Shown in pieces: positions 14,091 through 23,003 of a stretch of DNA of 23,181 bases. Position numbers and translations under genes: made by a program. The stretch's first letter is position 1. Every line of letters begins with the position of its first letter. Below the pieces are notes generated by a model that saw only the letters and a program-made list of their open reading frames with translations, made no database searches and was not told the DNA's origin. Origin of the DNA: Bacteroidetes bacterium UBA6183 (GTDB lineage Bacteria > Bacteroidota > Bacteroidia > UKL13-3). The DNA lies in contig DITN01000042.1 in NCBI GenBank assembly GCA_002422865.1, positions 1 through 23,181 on the forward strand, written 5' to 3'.

Positions 14091-17000
14091 ATGTTAGACA
14101 AAATAATTGCGTTCAGCATAAAAAATAAATTCATCATCGCATTGATGACACTTGCACTCACTGTTTGGGGAGTGTGGAGTGCTACAAAACTGCCGATTGA
14201 CGCAGTTCCCGACATCACCAACAACCAAGTGCAAATCATTACGGTTTGCCCAACCCTTGCTGGGCAGGAGGTTGAACAGTTGGTAACTTACCCCATCGAA
14301 CAAAGTATTGCAAACCTCCCCGACTTAGAAGAGTTGCGAAGCATTTCACGTTTCGGACTTTCGGTAATTACCGTTGTGTTTGACGACAAAGTGGACATCT
14401 ACTTTGCCCGACAACTTATAAATGAAAGGCTAAAGGAAGCAGAAACCAAAATCCCCAAAGGTGTTGGCACACCCGAATTAGCACCTGTTAGCACAGGTTT
14501 GGGCGAAGTGTATCAATACATTATTCACCCCAAAAAAGGCAGCGAAAGCAAATACACCGCAATGGATTTGCGAACAATGCAAGATTGGATTGTAGCCCGA
14601 CAGCTTTACGGAACAGCAGGAATTGCAGAAGTAAACAGCTTTGGCGGACAAATGAAACAATATGAAGTTGCGGTAAATCCTGACAGGCTTATTGCAATGG
14701 GGATAACCATTCCCGAAATTTTTGTTGCTTTAGAAAAGAACAACGAAAACACAGGCGGAGCATACATTGACAAAAAACCAAACGCTTATTTTATTCGTGG
14801 TGTTGGCTTGATAGGTTCGTTTGACGACATCAAAAACATTGTGGTAAAAACCAATCCAAACGGCATTCCTATTTTAATAAAAGATGTTGCCGAAGTGCAT
14901 TTAGGTAGTGCGGTTCGTTATGGTGCAATGACTTATAACGGTGAAGTAGATGCAGTTGGCGGTGTAGTAATGATGCTAAAAGGTGCAAATAGTGCCGATG
15001 TAGTAAGCCGTATTAAAGATAAAATGGCAACAATTCAAAAATCATTGCCAAAAGATGTAGTAATAGAACCCTATTTAGATAGAACCGATTTGGTAAATCG
15101 TGCTATTTCAACCGTAGAAAAAAATCTGATTGAAGGAGCATTAATTGTAATCTTCGTTTTAGTTCTGTTTCTTGGAAATCTTCGTGCAGGATTAATTGTG
15201 GCTTCTGCCATTCCTTTATCAATGTTGTTTGCTTTGGGCTTAATGAATGTATTTGGCGTAAGTGCCAACCTAATGAGTTTAGGAGCAATTGACTTTGGTT
15301 TAATTGTGGACGGTGCAGTAATTATTGTAGAAGCCACTTTGCACCATTTAGGAATGCGAAAAGCAATTGGCAAACTTTCACAATCAGAAATGGATAATGA
15401 AGTTTTTGTTTCCGCATCTAAAATCCGAAGCAGTGCCGCTTTTGGCGAAATAATTATTCTTATTGTTTACATTCCTATTCTTACGTTGGTAGGCATCGAG
15501 GGCAAAATGTTTAGCCCAATGGCTCAAACAGTTTCTTTTGCCATTGTTGGAGCATTGATTTTATCGCTTACTTATATTCCAATGATGTGTGCAGCTTTTT
15601 TATCTAAAAACATTTCGCACAAGCAAACATTGAGTGATAGAATGATGAACTTTTTCCAACGCATTTATGCACCACTTTTAGAAAAAGCAATCCGTTTCAA
15701 AAAAGTACTTGTAGGTTTAACAGTTGCGGTATTTACAGTTTCCATTTTCCTATTTTCAAAAATGGGTGGCGAGTTTATCCCAACTTTACAAGAAGGCGAT
15801 TTTGCCTTTCATTGCATATTACCGCAAGGCACATCACTTTCACAAAGTTTAGAAACCAGTATGCAAGCATCAAGGCTAATCAAAGAATTTGACGAGGTAA
15901 AAATGGTAGTTGGCAAAACAGGTGCTGCCGAAGTTCCCACCGACCCAATGCCACCCGAAGCAACGGATATGATGATAATTTTGAAACCACAAAGCGAATG
16001 GAAACGTGATGTTTCTTATGATGAATTGGCAGAAGAGTTTGAAGAAAGATTAAACACAATCCCTGGGGTATTCTTTGAAAAGAACCAACCCATACAAATG
16101 CGGTTCAACGAACTTATGACAGGTATTCGCCAAGATGTTGCCGTTAAAATTTTCGGTGAAAATATGGACACACTTTTAAGCTATGCTAATAGGGTAAATG
16201 CAGTTGTTCAAAGTGTGGACGGTGCAACAGAACCAAGCGTTGAAAGGGTTGCAGGACTTCCGCAAATCGTAATCAAATACAACCGTTCGCAAATTGCCAA
16301 TTACGGTTTAAACATTGAGGACATCAACCACATTGTTTCTACTTCTTTTGCTGGTGGAAGTGCAGGAGTTGTGTATGAAAACGAACGCAAATTTGATTTG
16401 GTGGTTCGCTTAGACAGCACACACCGCAACAACATTGACGATGTGAACCATTTGTATATCCCAACCACCAATGGAACGCAAATTCCATTATCTCAAGTTG
16501 CGGAAATCAAAATGGAATTAGGTCCCGCACAAATTAGTCGTGAAGATGGCAAACGTAGAATTGTTGTAGGCTTTAATGTAAAGGGCAGAGATGTAGAAAG
16601 TGTTGTTACCGATATTCAAAAACAACTGAGCGAAAAAGTAAAACTTCCCGAAGGATATTATTACACCTATGGAGGCACGTTTGAAAATCTGCAAGCAGCA
16701 AGCAAACGCCTGATGATTGCTTTGCCAGTGGCATTAGCACTCATTTTTATGTTACTCTATTTTACGTTTAGTTCAGTAAAACAAGCCACGCTAATTTATA
16801 CAGCAATTCCAATGAGTGCAATTGGTGGTGTATTCGCTTTGCTCATTCGTGATATGCCATTCAGCATTTCGGCAGGTATCGGTTTTATTGCTTTGTTCGG
16901 TGTAGCTGTGCTAAACGGCATAGTGTTAATCGGAACTTTTAATCAATTAGAAAAAGACGGAATGACCGACATTTTAGAACGCATAAAAGAAGGAACAAAA

Positions 17001-18452
17001 ATCCGTTTGCGACCTGTGTTAATGACTGCCACCGTTGCATCATTGGGCTTTTTACCAATGGCACTTTCGCACGGTGCAGGGGCAGAAGTGCAAAAACCTT
17101 TAGCAACAGTTGTGATAGGCGGTTTGCTTACAGCAACTTTCTTAACACTGTTTGTTTTGCCTTTGCTGTATGTGATGTTTTCTAAAATCAAAAAGTCTAA
17201 AATCAAATTTTCAGCCACAAGTATTTTAGTTTTTGTATTGCTTTCATTCAATGCTGCAAACGCCCAAACAGCAACAACTAAAACCATTTCGGTTGAAGAT
17301 GCAATAAGCACGGCATTGAAAAATAATTTAGAAATTCAATCGCAACAACTCAATGTGCAATCTTCCACCACTTTGAAAAAATCGGTGTTTGAATTACCTA
17401 AAACGAATGTCAATTTTCAGTTTGGACAATATAATAGCATCAATCAGGACAAGGCTTTTCAGGTTTCGCAAAGTATTCCTTTTCCAACTTACTATTCTGC
17501 AAAATCAGGTTTGTATAAAGCCGAATTGCAAGGTAGCCAATTGCAACAGCAAGCCACCGCCAGCGAAATTAAAGCACAGGTGCAATATTGGTTTTACCAG
17601 TTACAATATTTGCAAACCACTAAAAAGCAACTACAATCTTTAGACAGTTTGTATAACGATTTTGTGAGTGCAGCAGCTTTGCGATACAAAACAGGTGAAA
17701 CTAATTTGTTGGAAAAAACCACAGCCGAAACCAAGCGGGGACAGCTTTCGCTTTTGCTCAAACAAAACGAAACAGACTATTCAACGGCTTACAATTCGCT
17801 AAAAACGCTAATGAACACAAGCGAAGAATTTACGATTGAATATAGCGGAAACTTTCAACCACTTGTAATGAGCAATTCGTTTGACACTGCACTTATTGCA
17901 AATAATCCTTCATTAAAAGTATTGTATCAGCAAGCCGTTATTGCCGAGCAAAACAAGAAATTAGAAACCGCATCTGCATTACCCGATTTTAATGTGGGTT
18001 ATTTCAACCAGTCATTAATTGGAGTGCAAAACATAAATGGTGCAGATGTAAATTTTGATGGCAGTAAACGATTTCAAGGCTTTAATGTTGGGTTAAGTAT
18101 TCCAATTACTTTTTTTAGCAATGCTTCAAAAGTAAAATCGCTTGACTATAAACAACAGGCATTGCAAAAGGAAGCCGACTATAAAAAGTTGATTTTACAA
18201 AGCCAATTGCAAAATGCCTTTCAGCAATACAACCAGAATTTGTCGCAATACAATTATTACAAATCAACCGCTTTGCCCAATGCTGAAATAATTATCAGCA
18301 CCGCAAAAGTTGGTTTCAAAAGTGGCGACATTGGCTACATTGAATACTTGCAAGCCTTACAAACCGCTACCGATGTGCAGTTAAGTTATCTGCAATCCAT
18401 CAATCAAATTAACCAATCCATTATCAACATCAATTTCTTAATCAATAAATAA
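14091..18452 (+). CDS. CzcA-type RND metal pump fused to TolC-like channel
   Basis: 1453 aa, against about 1040 for a stand-alone pump. Residues 1-1035 form a heavy-metal RND transporter that uses the proton gradient to export cations through the envelope. TM4 reads DFGLIVDGAVIIVE (D401, D407, E414), the D-D-E pattern of the divalent-cation (Zn/Co/Cd/Ni) CzcA/CnrA/NccA class rather than the Cu/Ag class. After TM12 comes KIKKSKIKF, then a hydrophobic segment ending NAANAQ-T (cleavage-like site near 1058-1060), then a TolC/CzcC-like outer-membrane channel domain (about 1065-1453) with the usual ISVEDAISTALKNNLEIQ opening. Such pump-channel fusions are known in Bacteroidota. The start is ATG at 14091 (MLDKIIAFSIKNK, the family start); GTG at 14061 would add ten residues that overlap no hairpin but lack similarity. 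The adaptor gene follows after 12 bp. Confidence 0.93.
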   Translation: MLDKIIAFSIKNKFIIALMTLALTVWGVWSATKLPIDAVPDITNNQVQIITVCPTLAGQEVEQLVTYPIEQSIANLPDLEELRSISRFGLSVITVVFDDKVDIYFARQLINERLKEAETKIPKGVGTPELAPVSTGLGEVYQYIIHPKKGSESKYTAMDLRTMQDWIVARQLYGTAGIAEVNSFGGQMKQYEVAVNPDRLIAMGITIPEIFVALEKNNENTGGAYIDKKPNAYFIRGVGLIGSFDDIKNIVVKTNPNGIPILIKDVAEVHLGSAVRYGAMTYNGEVDAVGGVVMMLKGANSADVVSRIKDKMATIQKSLPKDVVIEPYLDRTDLVNRAISTVEKNLIEGALIVIFVLVLFLGNLRAGLIVASAIPLSMLFALGLMNVFGVSANLMSLGAIDFGLIVDGAVIIVEATLHHLGMRKAIGKLSQSEMDNEVFVSASKIRSSAAFGEIIILIVYIPILTLVGIEGKMFSPMAQTVSFAIVGALILSLTYIPMMCAAFLSKNISHKQTLSDRMMNFFQRIYAPLLEKAIRFKKVLVGLTVAVFTVSIFLFSKMGGEFIPTLQEGDFAFHCILPQGTSLSQSLETSMQASRLIKEFDEVKMVVGKTGAAEVPTDPMPPEATDMMIILKPQSEWKRDVSYDELAEEFEERLNTIPGVFFEKNQPIQMRFNELMTGIRQDVAVKIFGENMDTLLSYANRVNAVVQSVDGATEPSVERVAGLPQIVIKYNRSQIANYGLNIEDINHIVSTSFAGGSAGVVYENERKFDLVVRLDSTHRNNIDDVNHLYIPTTNGTQIPLSQVAEIKMELGPAQISREDGKRRIVVGFNVKGRDVESVVTDIQKQLSEKVKLPEGYYYTYGGTFENLQAASKRLMIALPVALALIFMLLYFTFSSVKQATLIYTAIPMSAIGGVFALLIRDMPFSISAGIGFIALFGVAVLNGIVLIGTFNQLEKDGMTDILERIKEGTKIRLRPVLMTATVASLGFLPMALSHGAGAEVQKPLATVVIGGLLTATFLTLFVLPLLYVMFSKIKKSKIKFSATSILVFVLLSFNAANAQTATTKTISVEDAISTALKNNLEIQSQQLNVQSSTTLKKSVFELPKTNVNFQFGQYNSINQDKAFQVSQSIPFPTYYSAKSGLYKAELQGSQLQQQATASEIKAQVQYWFYQLQYLQTTKKQLQSLDSLYNDFVSAAALRYKTGETNLLEKTTAETKRGQLSLLLKQNETDYSTAYNSLKTLMNTSEEFTIEYSGNFQPLVMSNSFDTALIANNPSLKVLYQQAVIAEQNKKLETASALPDFNVGYFNQSLIGVQNINGADVNFDGSKRFQGFNVGLSIPITFFSNASKVKSLDYKQQALQKEADYKKLILQSQLQNAFQQYNQNLSQYNYYKSTALPNAEIIISTAKVGFKSGDIGYIEYLQALQTATDVQLSYLQSINQINQSIININFLINK

Positions 18453-18464
18453 AATTTCACAGAA

Positions 18465-19739
18465 ATGAAAAATATAATCTTCATAGCAGCCCTTGCAACA
18501 TCCATAGTATTTGCATCCTGCAACAGCAATAAAACCGAAACGCACGGTGAAGAAACCGAGCATCACGATGAACACGAAAACACCAACACGGCAATGCTTA
18601 CAGTCGAGCAAATGAAATCTATAAAAATAGAATTAGGCAGCATTGAGAAAAAGCAATTAACCGCTTCACTCAAAGCCAACGGAATTTTAAAAGTGCCTAA
18701 TCAAAATAGGGCAAATGCTACAGCTTCTCTTGGTGGCGTTATCAAATCTATTTTGGTGCAAACAGGAAATTCGGTGAGCAAAGGACAAACCATTGCCACC
18801 ATTTCAAACAATTCTTTTATCACAATGCAAGAGGAGTTTTTAAGTATTTCTTCAAAAGCAGAATTGGCACAATTGGAATTTGCCCGACAAAAAGAATTGC
18901 AACAAGGCAATGCAGGAGCATTAAAGAATTTGCAATCTGCCGATGCAGAACTTAAAACTCTGAAAGCCCGAAAAGCGAGTTTGAAAAAGCAGTTAGAATT
19001 GATTGGAATAAACACCGCCTCACTCACAAGCGAAAATATCCAATCTGTTGTAAATATTTCAAGCCCCATAAATGGCACAATCAGCAATGTGATGGTAAAC
19101 ATTGGCAGCTATGTAGATGCCAACAACCCCATTGCCGAAATAGTGGACAATAGCCAACTGCATTTAGATTTATATGTATACGAAAAAGATTTACAGAAAC
19201 TAAAAGTGGGGCAAACCATACATTTTACGCTTACCAACAATCCAGGCAAAGAATACGATGCAGATGTTTACGCTATTAGTAACACCTTCGAGCAAAACAC
19301 CAAAGCCGTTGCCGTTCACGCAATGGTAAAAGGCAATAAGCAAGGCTTGATTGACGGAATGAGCATTACCGCCTTAGTAAGTTTAGAAAATGCTACTGTT
19401 GATGCAGTTCCAACCAACGCCATTGTAAATCACGAAGGACAGGACTATATTTTTATTGTTACCGATGCCCACAAAGAAGAAGAACATCATTCGGAAAAAG
19501 AAACTGCCGAACACAAGCACGATGAACACGGACACGAACACAGCGAAAAAGAGGAACCCGAACATACAGAAGAAGGAACAACCTTTGAAAAAATTCCCAT
19601 CCGAAAAGGCACTACCGATGTAGGTTACAGCGAAATTACTTTACTCAAAGAAATTCCTGCAAACAGCAAAGTAGTAGTGAACGGAGCTTTTTTCATCTTA
19701 GCTAAAATGAATAATAAAGGCGAAGCACACGAACATTAA
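18465..19739 (+). CDS. RND periplasmic adaptor, CzcB-like, His-rich lipoprotein
   Basis: 424 aa membrane fusion protein linking pump and channel. The lipoprotein signal ends IVFASC (C19), so it is probably lipid-anchored. Residues 27-38 (HGEETEHHDEHE) are His/Glu-rich. A lipoyl/barrel-sandwich half follows (GVIKSILVQTGNSVSKGQ, about 90-107), then a coiled-coil hairpin (about 118-180), the second lipoyl half (SSPINGTISNVMVNIGSYV), a beta-barrel domain and a membrane-proximal domain. A second His/Glu-rich insert with nine His lies at about 336-370, inside the C-terminal part, and the protein ends GEAHEH. These segments suggest periplasmic binding of Zn2+ or similar cations and delivery to the pump. 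It sits between the RND gene (12 bp) and the ATPase gene (21 bp). Confidence 0.93.
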   Translation: MKNIIFIAALATSIVFASCNSNKTETHGEETEHHDEHENTNTAMLTVEQMKSIKIELGSIEKKQLTASLKANGILKVPNQNRANATASLGGVIKSILVQTGNSVSKGQTIATISNNSFITMQEEFLSISSKAELAQLEFARQKELQQGNAGALKNLQSADAELKTLKARKASLKKQLELIGINTASLTSENIQSVVNISSPINGTISNVMVNIGSYVDANNPIAEIVDNSQLHLDLYVYEKDLQKLKVGQTIHFTLTNNPGKEYDADVYAISNTFEQNTKAVAVHAMVKGNKQGLIDGMSITALVSLENATVDAVPTNAIVNHEGQDYIFIVTDAHKEEEHHSEKETAEHKHDEHGHEHSEKEEPEHTEEGTTFEKIPIRKGTTDVGYSEITLLKEIPANSKVVVNGAFFILAKMNNKGEAHEH

Positions 19740-19760
19740 TCACTTAATATATTTTCAATA

Positions 19761-21647
19761 ATGAAACTACCAATCAACGACAAAAAATTTATTTTTCTTC
19801 TTTCTGCAATCATAATAGTGGTGGCGTTAGAAATTTTATCCATAATCGGCATACACATACCTATGCCGTATGCTCCCTTCGTATTTGCTGCATTCATTCT
19901 CGGCATTGGCTACAATGTTTTATGGAACGGAGTAAAAGCAATCTTCAAACTCCAATTTAGCAGCATCAATTTACTAATGACCATTGCTGTAATCGGTGCA
20001 TTTTATCTGGGCGAATATCCCGAAGCAGCAGTTGTAATAGTGCTATATGTTTTAGGCGAACGCTTAGAAGATATTGGAATAGAAAATTCAAAATCTGCAT
20101 TAGATGAATTGGTGAGCAAAGCACCAAAGACAGCTTTTGTAAAAACAGAAAACGCAAACATTCCCATTGACAAAATTGCAGTCGGCACAATCATTCAGGT
20201 GAAAGCAGGTGAAATGATACCACTTGACGGTAAAATTATTTCTGGCGAAACAACTGTTGATGAAGCCGCCATTACAGGCGAACCAATTCCAAAAGACAAA
20301 CACACAGGCGACAATCTTTTTGCAGGAACACTAAACAAAAATGGTTTCATAGAAATGGAAACAACAAAACTTTCCGTTGATACCACTTTCTCAAAAATCA
20401 TTCGCCTAACTTTTGAGGCACAGGGCAATAAAAGCGAAACTCAAAAATTCATTCAGCAATTTTCAAAGTATTACACACCGTCAATTATTGCAATGGCAAT
20501 TTTAGTTTTTGTCATTCCTGTATTTGCAATGCAATTAGATTTTAACCATTGGTTGCAACAAGCCATTACACTTTTAGTCATTGCTTGTCCTTGTGCATTG
20601 GTTATATCCACACCAGTAGCCATTTACGCGGCAATCGGAAACGCTTCAGCAAAAGGAGCATTAGTAAAAGGCGGAAAATACATTGAAGCATTGGCAAGCA
20701 TCAAAGCAATTGCATTAGACAAAACACGAACCATCACTTTCGGAAATCCGATTGTATCAGATGTATTTCCTTTAAACGGAACAAGCCGAGAAGAATTGTT
20801 GGCTTGCACCGCAGGAGCAGAAATATTCAGCGAACACCCATTAGCCCAAGCTATTGTTGATGCAAGTAAAAAAGAAGGATTTGAACCACACAAAACCGAA
20901 GGTTTCAAAAGCATTATGGGCAAAGGTGCAACCGCAAAATGTTTGGTGTGTGAAGACGAAACAATTTATGTAGGCAAGTTAGATTTCATAAAAGAACATC
21001 AACCCGTTGACAAAGAAGCCGAGAAAATTGTAGCAGAACTTTCAGCACAAGGCAAAACAAGTGTAGTCGTAAGTTTTGGCGAAGGTGTAGCAGGTGTCAT
21101 TGGTTTAATGGACGAAATAAAACCCGACAGTGCAGCAGCATTGAAGGAAATAGAAGCAATGAGCATAGAACCTATTATGCTTACAGGCGACAGCGAAAAA
21201 GCAGCAAACTATGTAGCCCAACAAGTAGGCATCAAAAAAATATTCGGCAATATGTTACCCGAAAATAAAGCCGACAAAATCAAAGAACTTTTGCAGCAAT
21301 ATAAATTTGTGGCAATGGTAGGCGATGGAATTAACGATGCACCAGCATTAGCACAAAGCACCGTAGGCATAGCAATGGGAGCAGCAGGAAGCGACACAGC
21401 AATAGAAACAGCAAACATTGCATTGATGAACGACAAACTTTCACTCATTCCGTTTCTCATTCAGTTAAGTAAAAAAACATTGAGAAGAATAAAATTCAAC
21501 ACCATCGGAGCAATAGCAGTAAAATTGATTTTCATAACCTTGGCTTTCATCGGTTACAGCAATTTAGTTTTCGCCATAGCCGCAGACGTAGGAGTAACAC
21601 TAATTGTAATTTTGACAAGTTTGCGACTGATGAATTACAAAGGATAA
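19761..21647 (+). CDS. P1B-type heavy-metal-exporting ATPase, Zn/Cd type
   Basis: 628 aa inner-membrane pump moving metal from cytosol to periplasm, where the RND system can take over. There is no N-terminal HMA metal-binding domain; the chain starts directly with membrane helices. Seen in order: TGEPIP (actuator loop), CPC in TM6 (C276-P277-C278, ACPCALVISTP), the phosphorylation site D320, the HP dipeptide (H359-P360, SEHPLAQAI), LTGDS, VGDGINDAPALA, and the last helices with AVKLIF and AADVGVTLIVILTSLRL. The K and D in these last helices mark the Zn/Cd/Pb group (P1B-2). Unusual: the phosphorylation motif reads DKTRTIT, with Arg323 (CGA) where Gly is almost invariant (DKTGT). The frame is otherwise intact, so this is a variant or a single-base change. 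It is the last gene of the metal operon. Confidence 0.93.
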   Translation: MKLPINDKKFIFLLSAIIIVVALEILSIIGIHIPMPYAPFVFAAFILGIGYNVLWNGVKAIFKLQFSSINLLMTIAVIGAFYLGEYPEAAVVIVLYVLGERLEDIGIENSKSALDELVSKAPKTAFVKTENANIPIDKIAVGTIIQVKAGEMIPLDGKIISGETTVDEAAITGEPIPKDKHTGDNLFAGTLNKNGFIEMETTKLSVDTTFSKIIRLTFEAQGNKSETQKFIQQFSKYYTPSIIAMAILVFVIPVFAMQLDFNHWLQQAITLLVIACPCALVISTPVAIYAAIGNASAKGALVKGGKYIEALASIKAIALDKTRTITFGNPIVSDVFPLNGTSREELLACTAGAEIFSEHPLAQAIVDASKKEGFEPHKTEGFKSIMGKGATAKCLVCEDETIYVGKLDFIKEHQPVDKEAEKIVAELSAQGKTSVVVSFGEGVAGVIGLMDEIKPDSAAALKEIEAMSIEPIMLTGDSEKAANYVAQQVGIKKIFGNMLPENKADKIKELLQQYKFVAMVGDGINDAPALAQSTVGIAMGAAGSDTAIETANIALMNDKLSLIPFLIQLSKKTLRRIKFNTIGAIAVKLIFITLAFIGYSNLVFAIAADVGVTLIVILTSLRLMNYKG

Positions 21648-21693
21648 AATGGAGAGACCTGCAAACTCAAAACCGACTGCATCTAAAGCCAAC

Positions 21694-21764
21694 GCATTTG
21701 CACTCACATTTGCTTTTGCCTCAACGCACGGGCAGACGCAGCAAAAGCAAAAGAGAGTGCAAGC
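21694..21764. repeat. Imperfect inverted repeat, 3' side of metal operon
   Basis: The arms 21694-21719 and 21741-21764 match at about 22 of 24 positions, with one 2-nt bulge and a 21-nt loop. GCAAAAGCAAA and GAGTGCAA are shared by both arms. The tail CAACCGCACC (21764-21773) is the same as after the hairpin at 13533-13598. Small frames over this stretch (for example 21649-21882) are by-products of the repeat. Confidence 0.7.
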
Positions 21765-21834
21765 AACCGCACCCGTTCATCGCGGACAACTCCTGCAAAC
21801 ACGACCGACAACACTTCGGACGGACAGAAGGGCA

Positions 21835-21969
21835 GCTGATAACAGCGGTTTGGCAAAAGTGGCGGTTCAGTGCTTCGTATGACAGTTTATCCTAAATTTG
21901 AAGTGTGTGCTTCGTATCAAGTTCAGTGGTAAAATCGCCACCTTCGCCAAGCCGCAAAACGTTACCACC
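21835..21969 (+). repeat. attC-like palindromic site A (end of unit 1)
   Basis: Left arm: GCTGATAAC, A, then GCGGTTTGGCAAAAGTGGCG (21845-21864). Right arm, read inward on the other strand: GGTGGTAAC, GTTTT, then GCGGCTTGGCGAAGGTGGCG (21955-21936). The inner 20-nt arms match at 17 positions, and the outer TAAC/GTTA boxes match. The spacers between box and stem are unequal (1 versus 5 nt). The centre holds TGCTTCGTAT twice (21870, 21908) and TATCAAGTTCAGTGGT. R box, unequal spacer, stem and variable centre is the attC plan of integrons. The crossover would fall in GTT at 21961. Confidence 0.65.
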
Positions 21970-22002
21970 AATTATAAAGAACGACAATAACAACAACACA
22001 CA

Positions 22003-22866
22003 ATGAAAAAAATCACAATCATTCTTTTAACAATCCTTTCATTAGGACAAGTATTTGCCCAAACAGACATAAACGGAAATCCTGTTTTTAATTCTGTATC
22101 GACAAACGAGAAATCAATCGACAACTTTCTGTTAATCTCAAACTATTATACACTTAGAAATAATATTGAGAATAAGCAATCTTCAGTTTTCATTTCAGAA
22201 AAGCCCACATTAGACCAAATTGAAAAAGCGGCAATCAATCTTGCCTCCGACTTCTTCATTTTGACAAAAGAAAGCAAAATGGTACTTATGGTTATGTTGC
22301 AAAACGACCCAAAAAGAGAGTTTATGACAATAACTATGGCGACCAAGAGACAAACAATATTTCCTTGTAAGTTAAGCGGGGACATAACTGAAAATAGAGC
22401 CAATGAGATAATCAAAGAAAAATATGACACGACAGCAACTATTGAAAACGGCAAATTAAAATTTAATGGGAAATCGTTCAAAATCATTTCAAACCAAGAA
22501 ATAGAAGATGCAGTTTGGAAACTTATCAAGGACGAAAAACTTGACAAGAAAAAACCTTCTGACATAATGATGCCTTCAAAAAAGGAGTTAAAAAACTATA
22601 TTTTGACAGAAACTAAAGAAGGTGGTAAACTTGACTATTTTACGGAAATTAAAGGAAAAGAATTTGATGGTGTACAAATTAAACCAGGTGTTTTCACGAC
22701 AGAACAAAGTATTGCACTTTATAAATGGGGACGTGCTTGTTTTGACATTGGAGTAAATACAATTGAAGATGTTTATGAAATATTTGCAGAGTTCAAGCAG
22801 AAAGAGTTAAATCAAAGGGACAAAGAATACATTAAAATGGGGTTCGACAAAGAATGGGAAAAATAA
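22003..22866 (+). CDS. Secreted protein of unknown function (cassette gene)
   Basis: 287 aa. A clear Sec signal peptide (MKKITIILLTILSLGQVFAQ) ends at FAQ-T, so the protein is exported. The mature part is hydrophilic and Lys/Glu-rich without recognised motifs, membrane helices or repeats. It has a single Cys in the middle (IFPC) and a second near the C-terminus (GRACFDIG). I do not recognise a family. The gene starts 42 bp after the GTT of site A and stops one base before the left box of site B. It therefore fills its unit completely, as cassette genes do. Many purines precede the ATG (ACAACAACACACA), and no Shine-Dalgarno or TAnnTTTG element is seen, so it may depend on read-through from upstream. 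Confidence 0.8.
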   Translation: MKKITIILLTILSLGQVFAQTDINGNPVFNSVSTNEKSIDNFLLISNYYTLRNNIENKQSSVFISEKPTLDQIEKAAINLASDFFILTKESKMVLMVMLQNDPKREFMTITMATKRQTIFPCKLSGDITENRANEIIKEKYDTTATIENGKLKFNGKSFKIISNQEIEDAVWKLIKDEKLDKKKPSDIMMPSKKELKNYILTETKEGGKLDYFTEIKGKEFDGVQIKPGVFTTEQSIALYKWGRACFDIGVNTIEDVYEIFAEFKQKELNQRDKEYIKMGFDKEWEK

Positions 22867-22867
22867 C

Positions 22868-22981
22868 TGGTGGTAACAGCCGTTTTGCAAACTTGGAGCT
22901 TTGTGCTTCTATTCAAGTTCATTGCTGGTTGACAGTTTTGTGCTCCGAAACCCGCCCGAAAAGCCGAAAACGTTATGTGCC
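22868..22981 (+). repeat. attC-like palindromic site B (end of unit 2)
   Basis: The left box TGGTGGTAAC (22868-22877) is the exact reverse complement of GTTACCACCA (21961-21970) at the start of the same unit. The left arm continues A, GCCGTTTTGC, AAACTTGGAGC. The right arm, read inward on the other strand, is TAAC, GTTTT, CGGCTTTTCGG, GGTTTCGGAGC. The 1-nt versus 5-nt box spacers are the same as in site A. The centre (22903-22925) resembles site A: TGTGCTTC, TATTCAAGTTCA. It ends AAAAC-GTTATGTGCC, with the crossover expected at 22972. Confidence 0.65.
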
Positions 22982-23003
22982 ACTTTAAGACGACCACAGC
23001 AAA

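Noticed and set aside
14091..17200. A copper/silver (CusA-type) pump
   Set aside because: TM4 carries the D-D-E pattern of divalent-cation exporters, and the adaptor is His-rich rather than Met-rich.
21649..21895. Two small plus-strand frames directly after the ATPase gene
   Set aside because: They lie over the inverted repeat and the left arm of site A. Their composition follows the repeats, and the two frames overlap each other.
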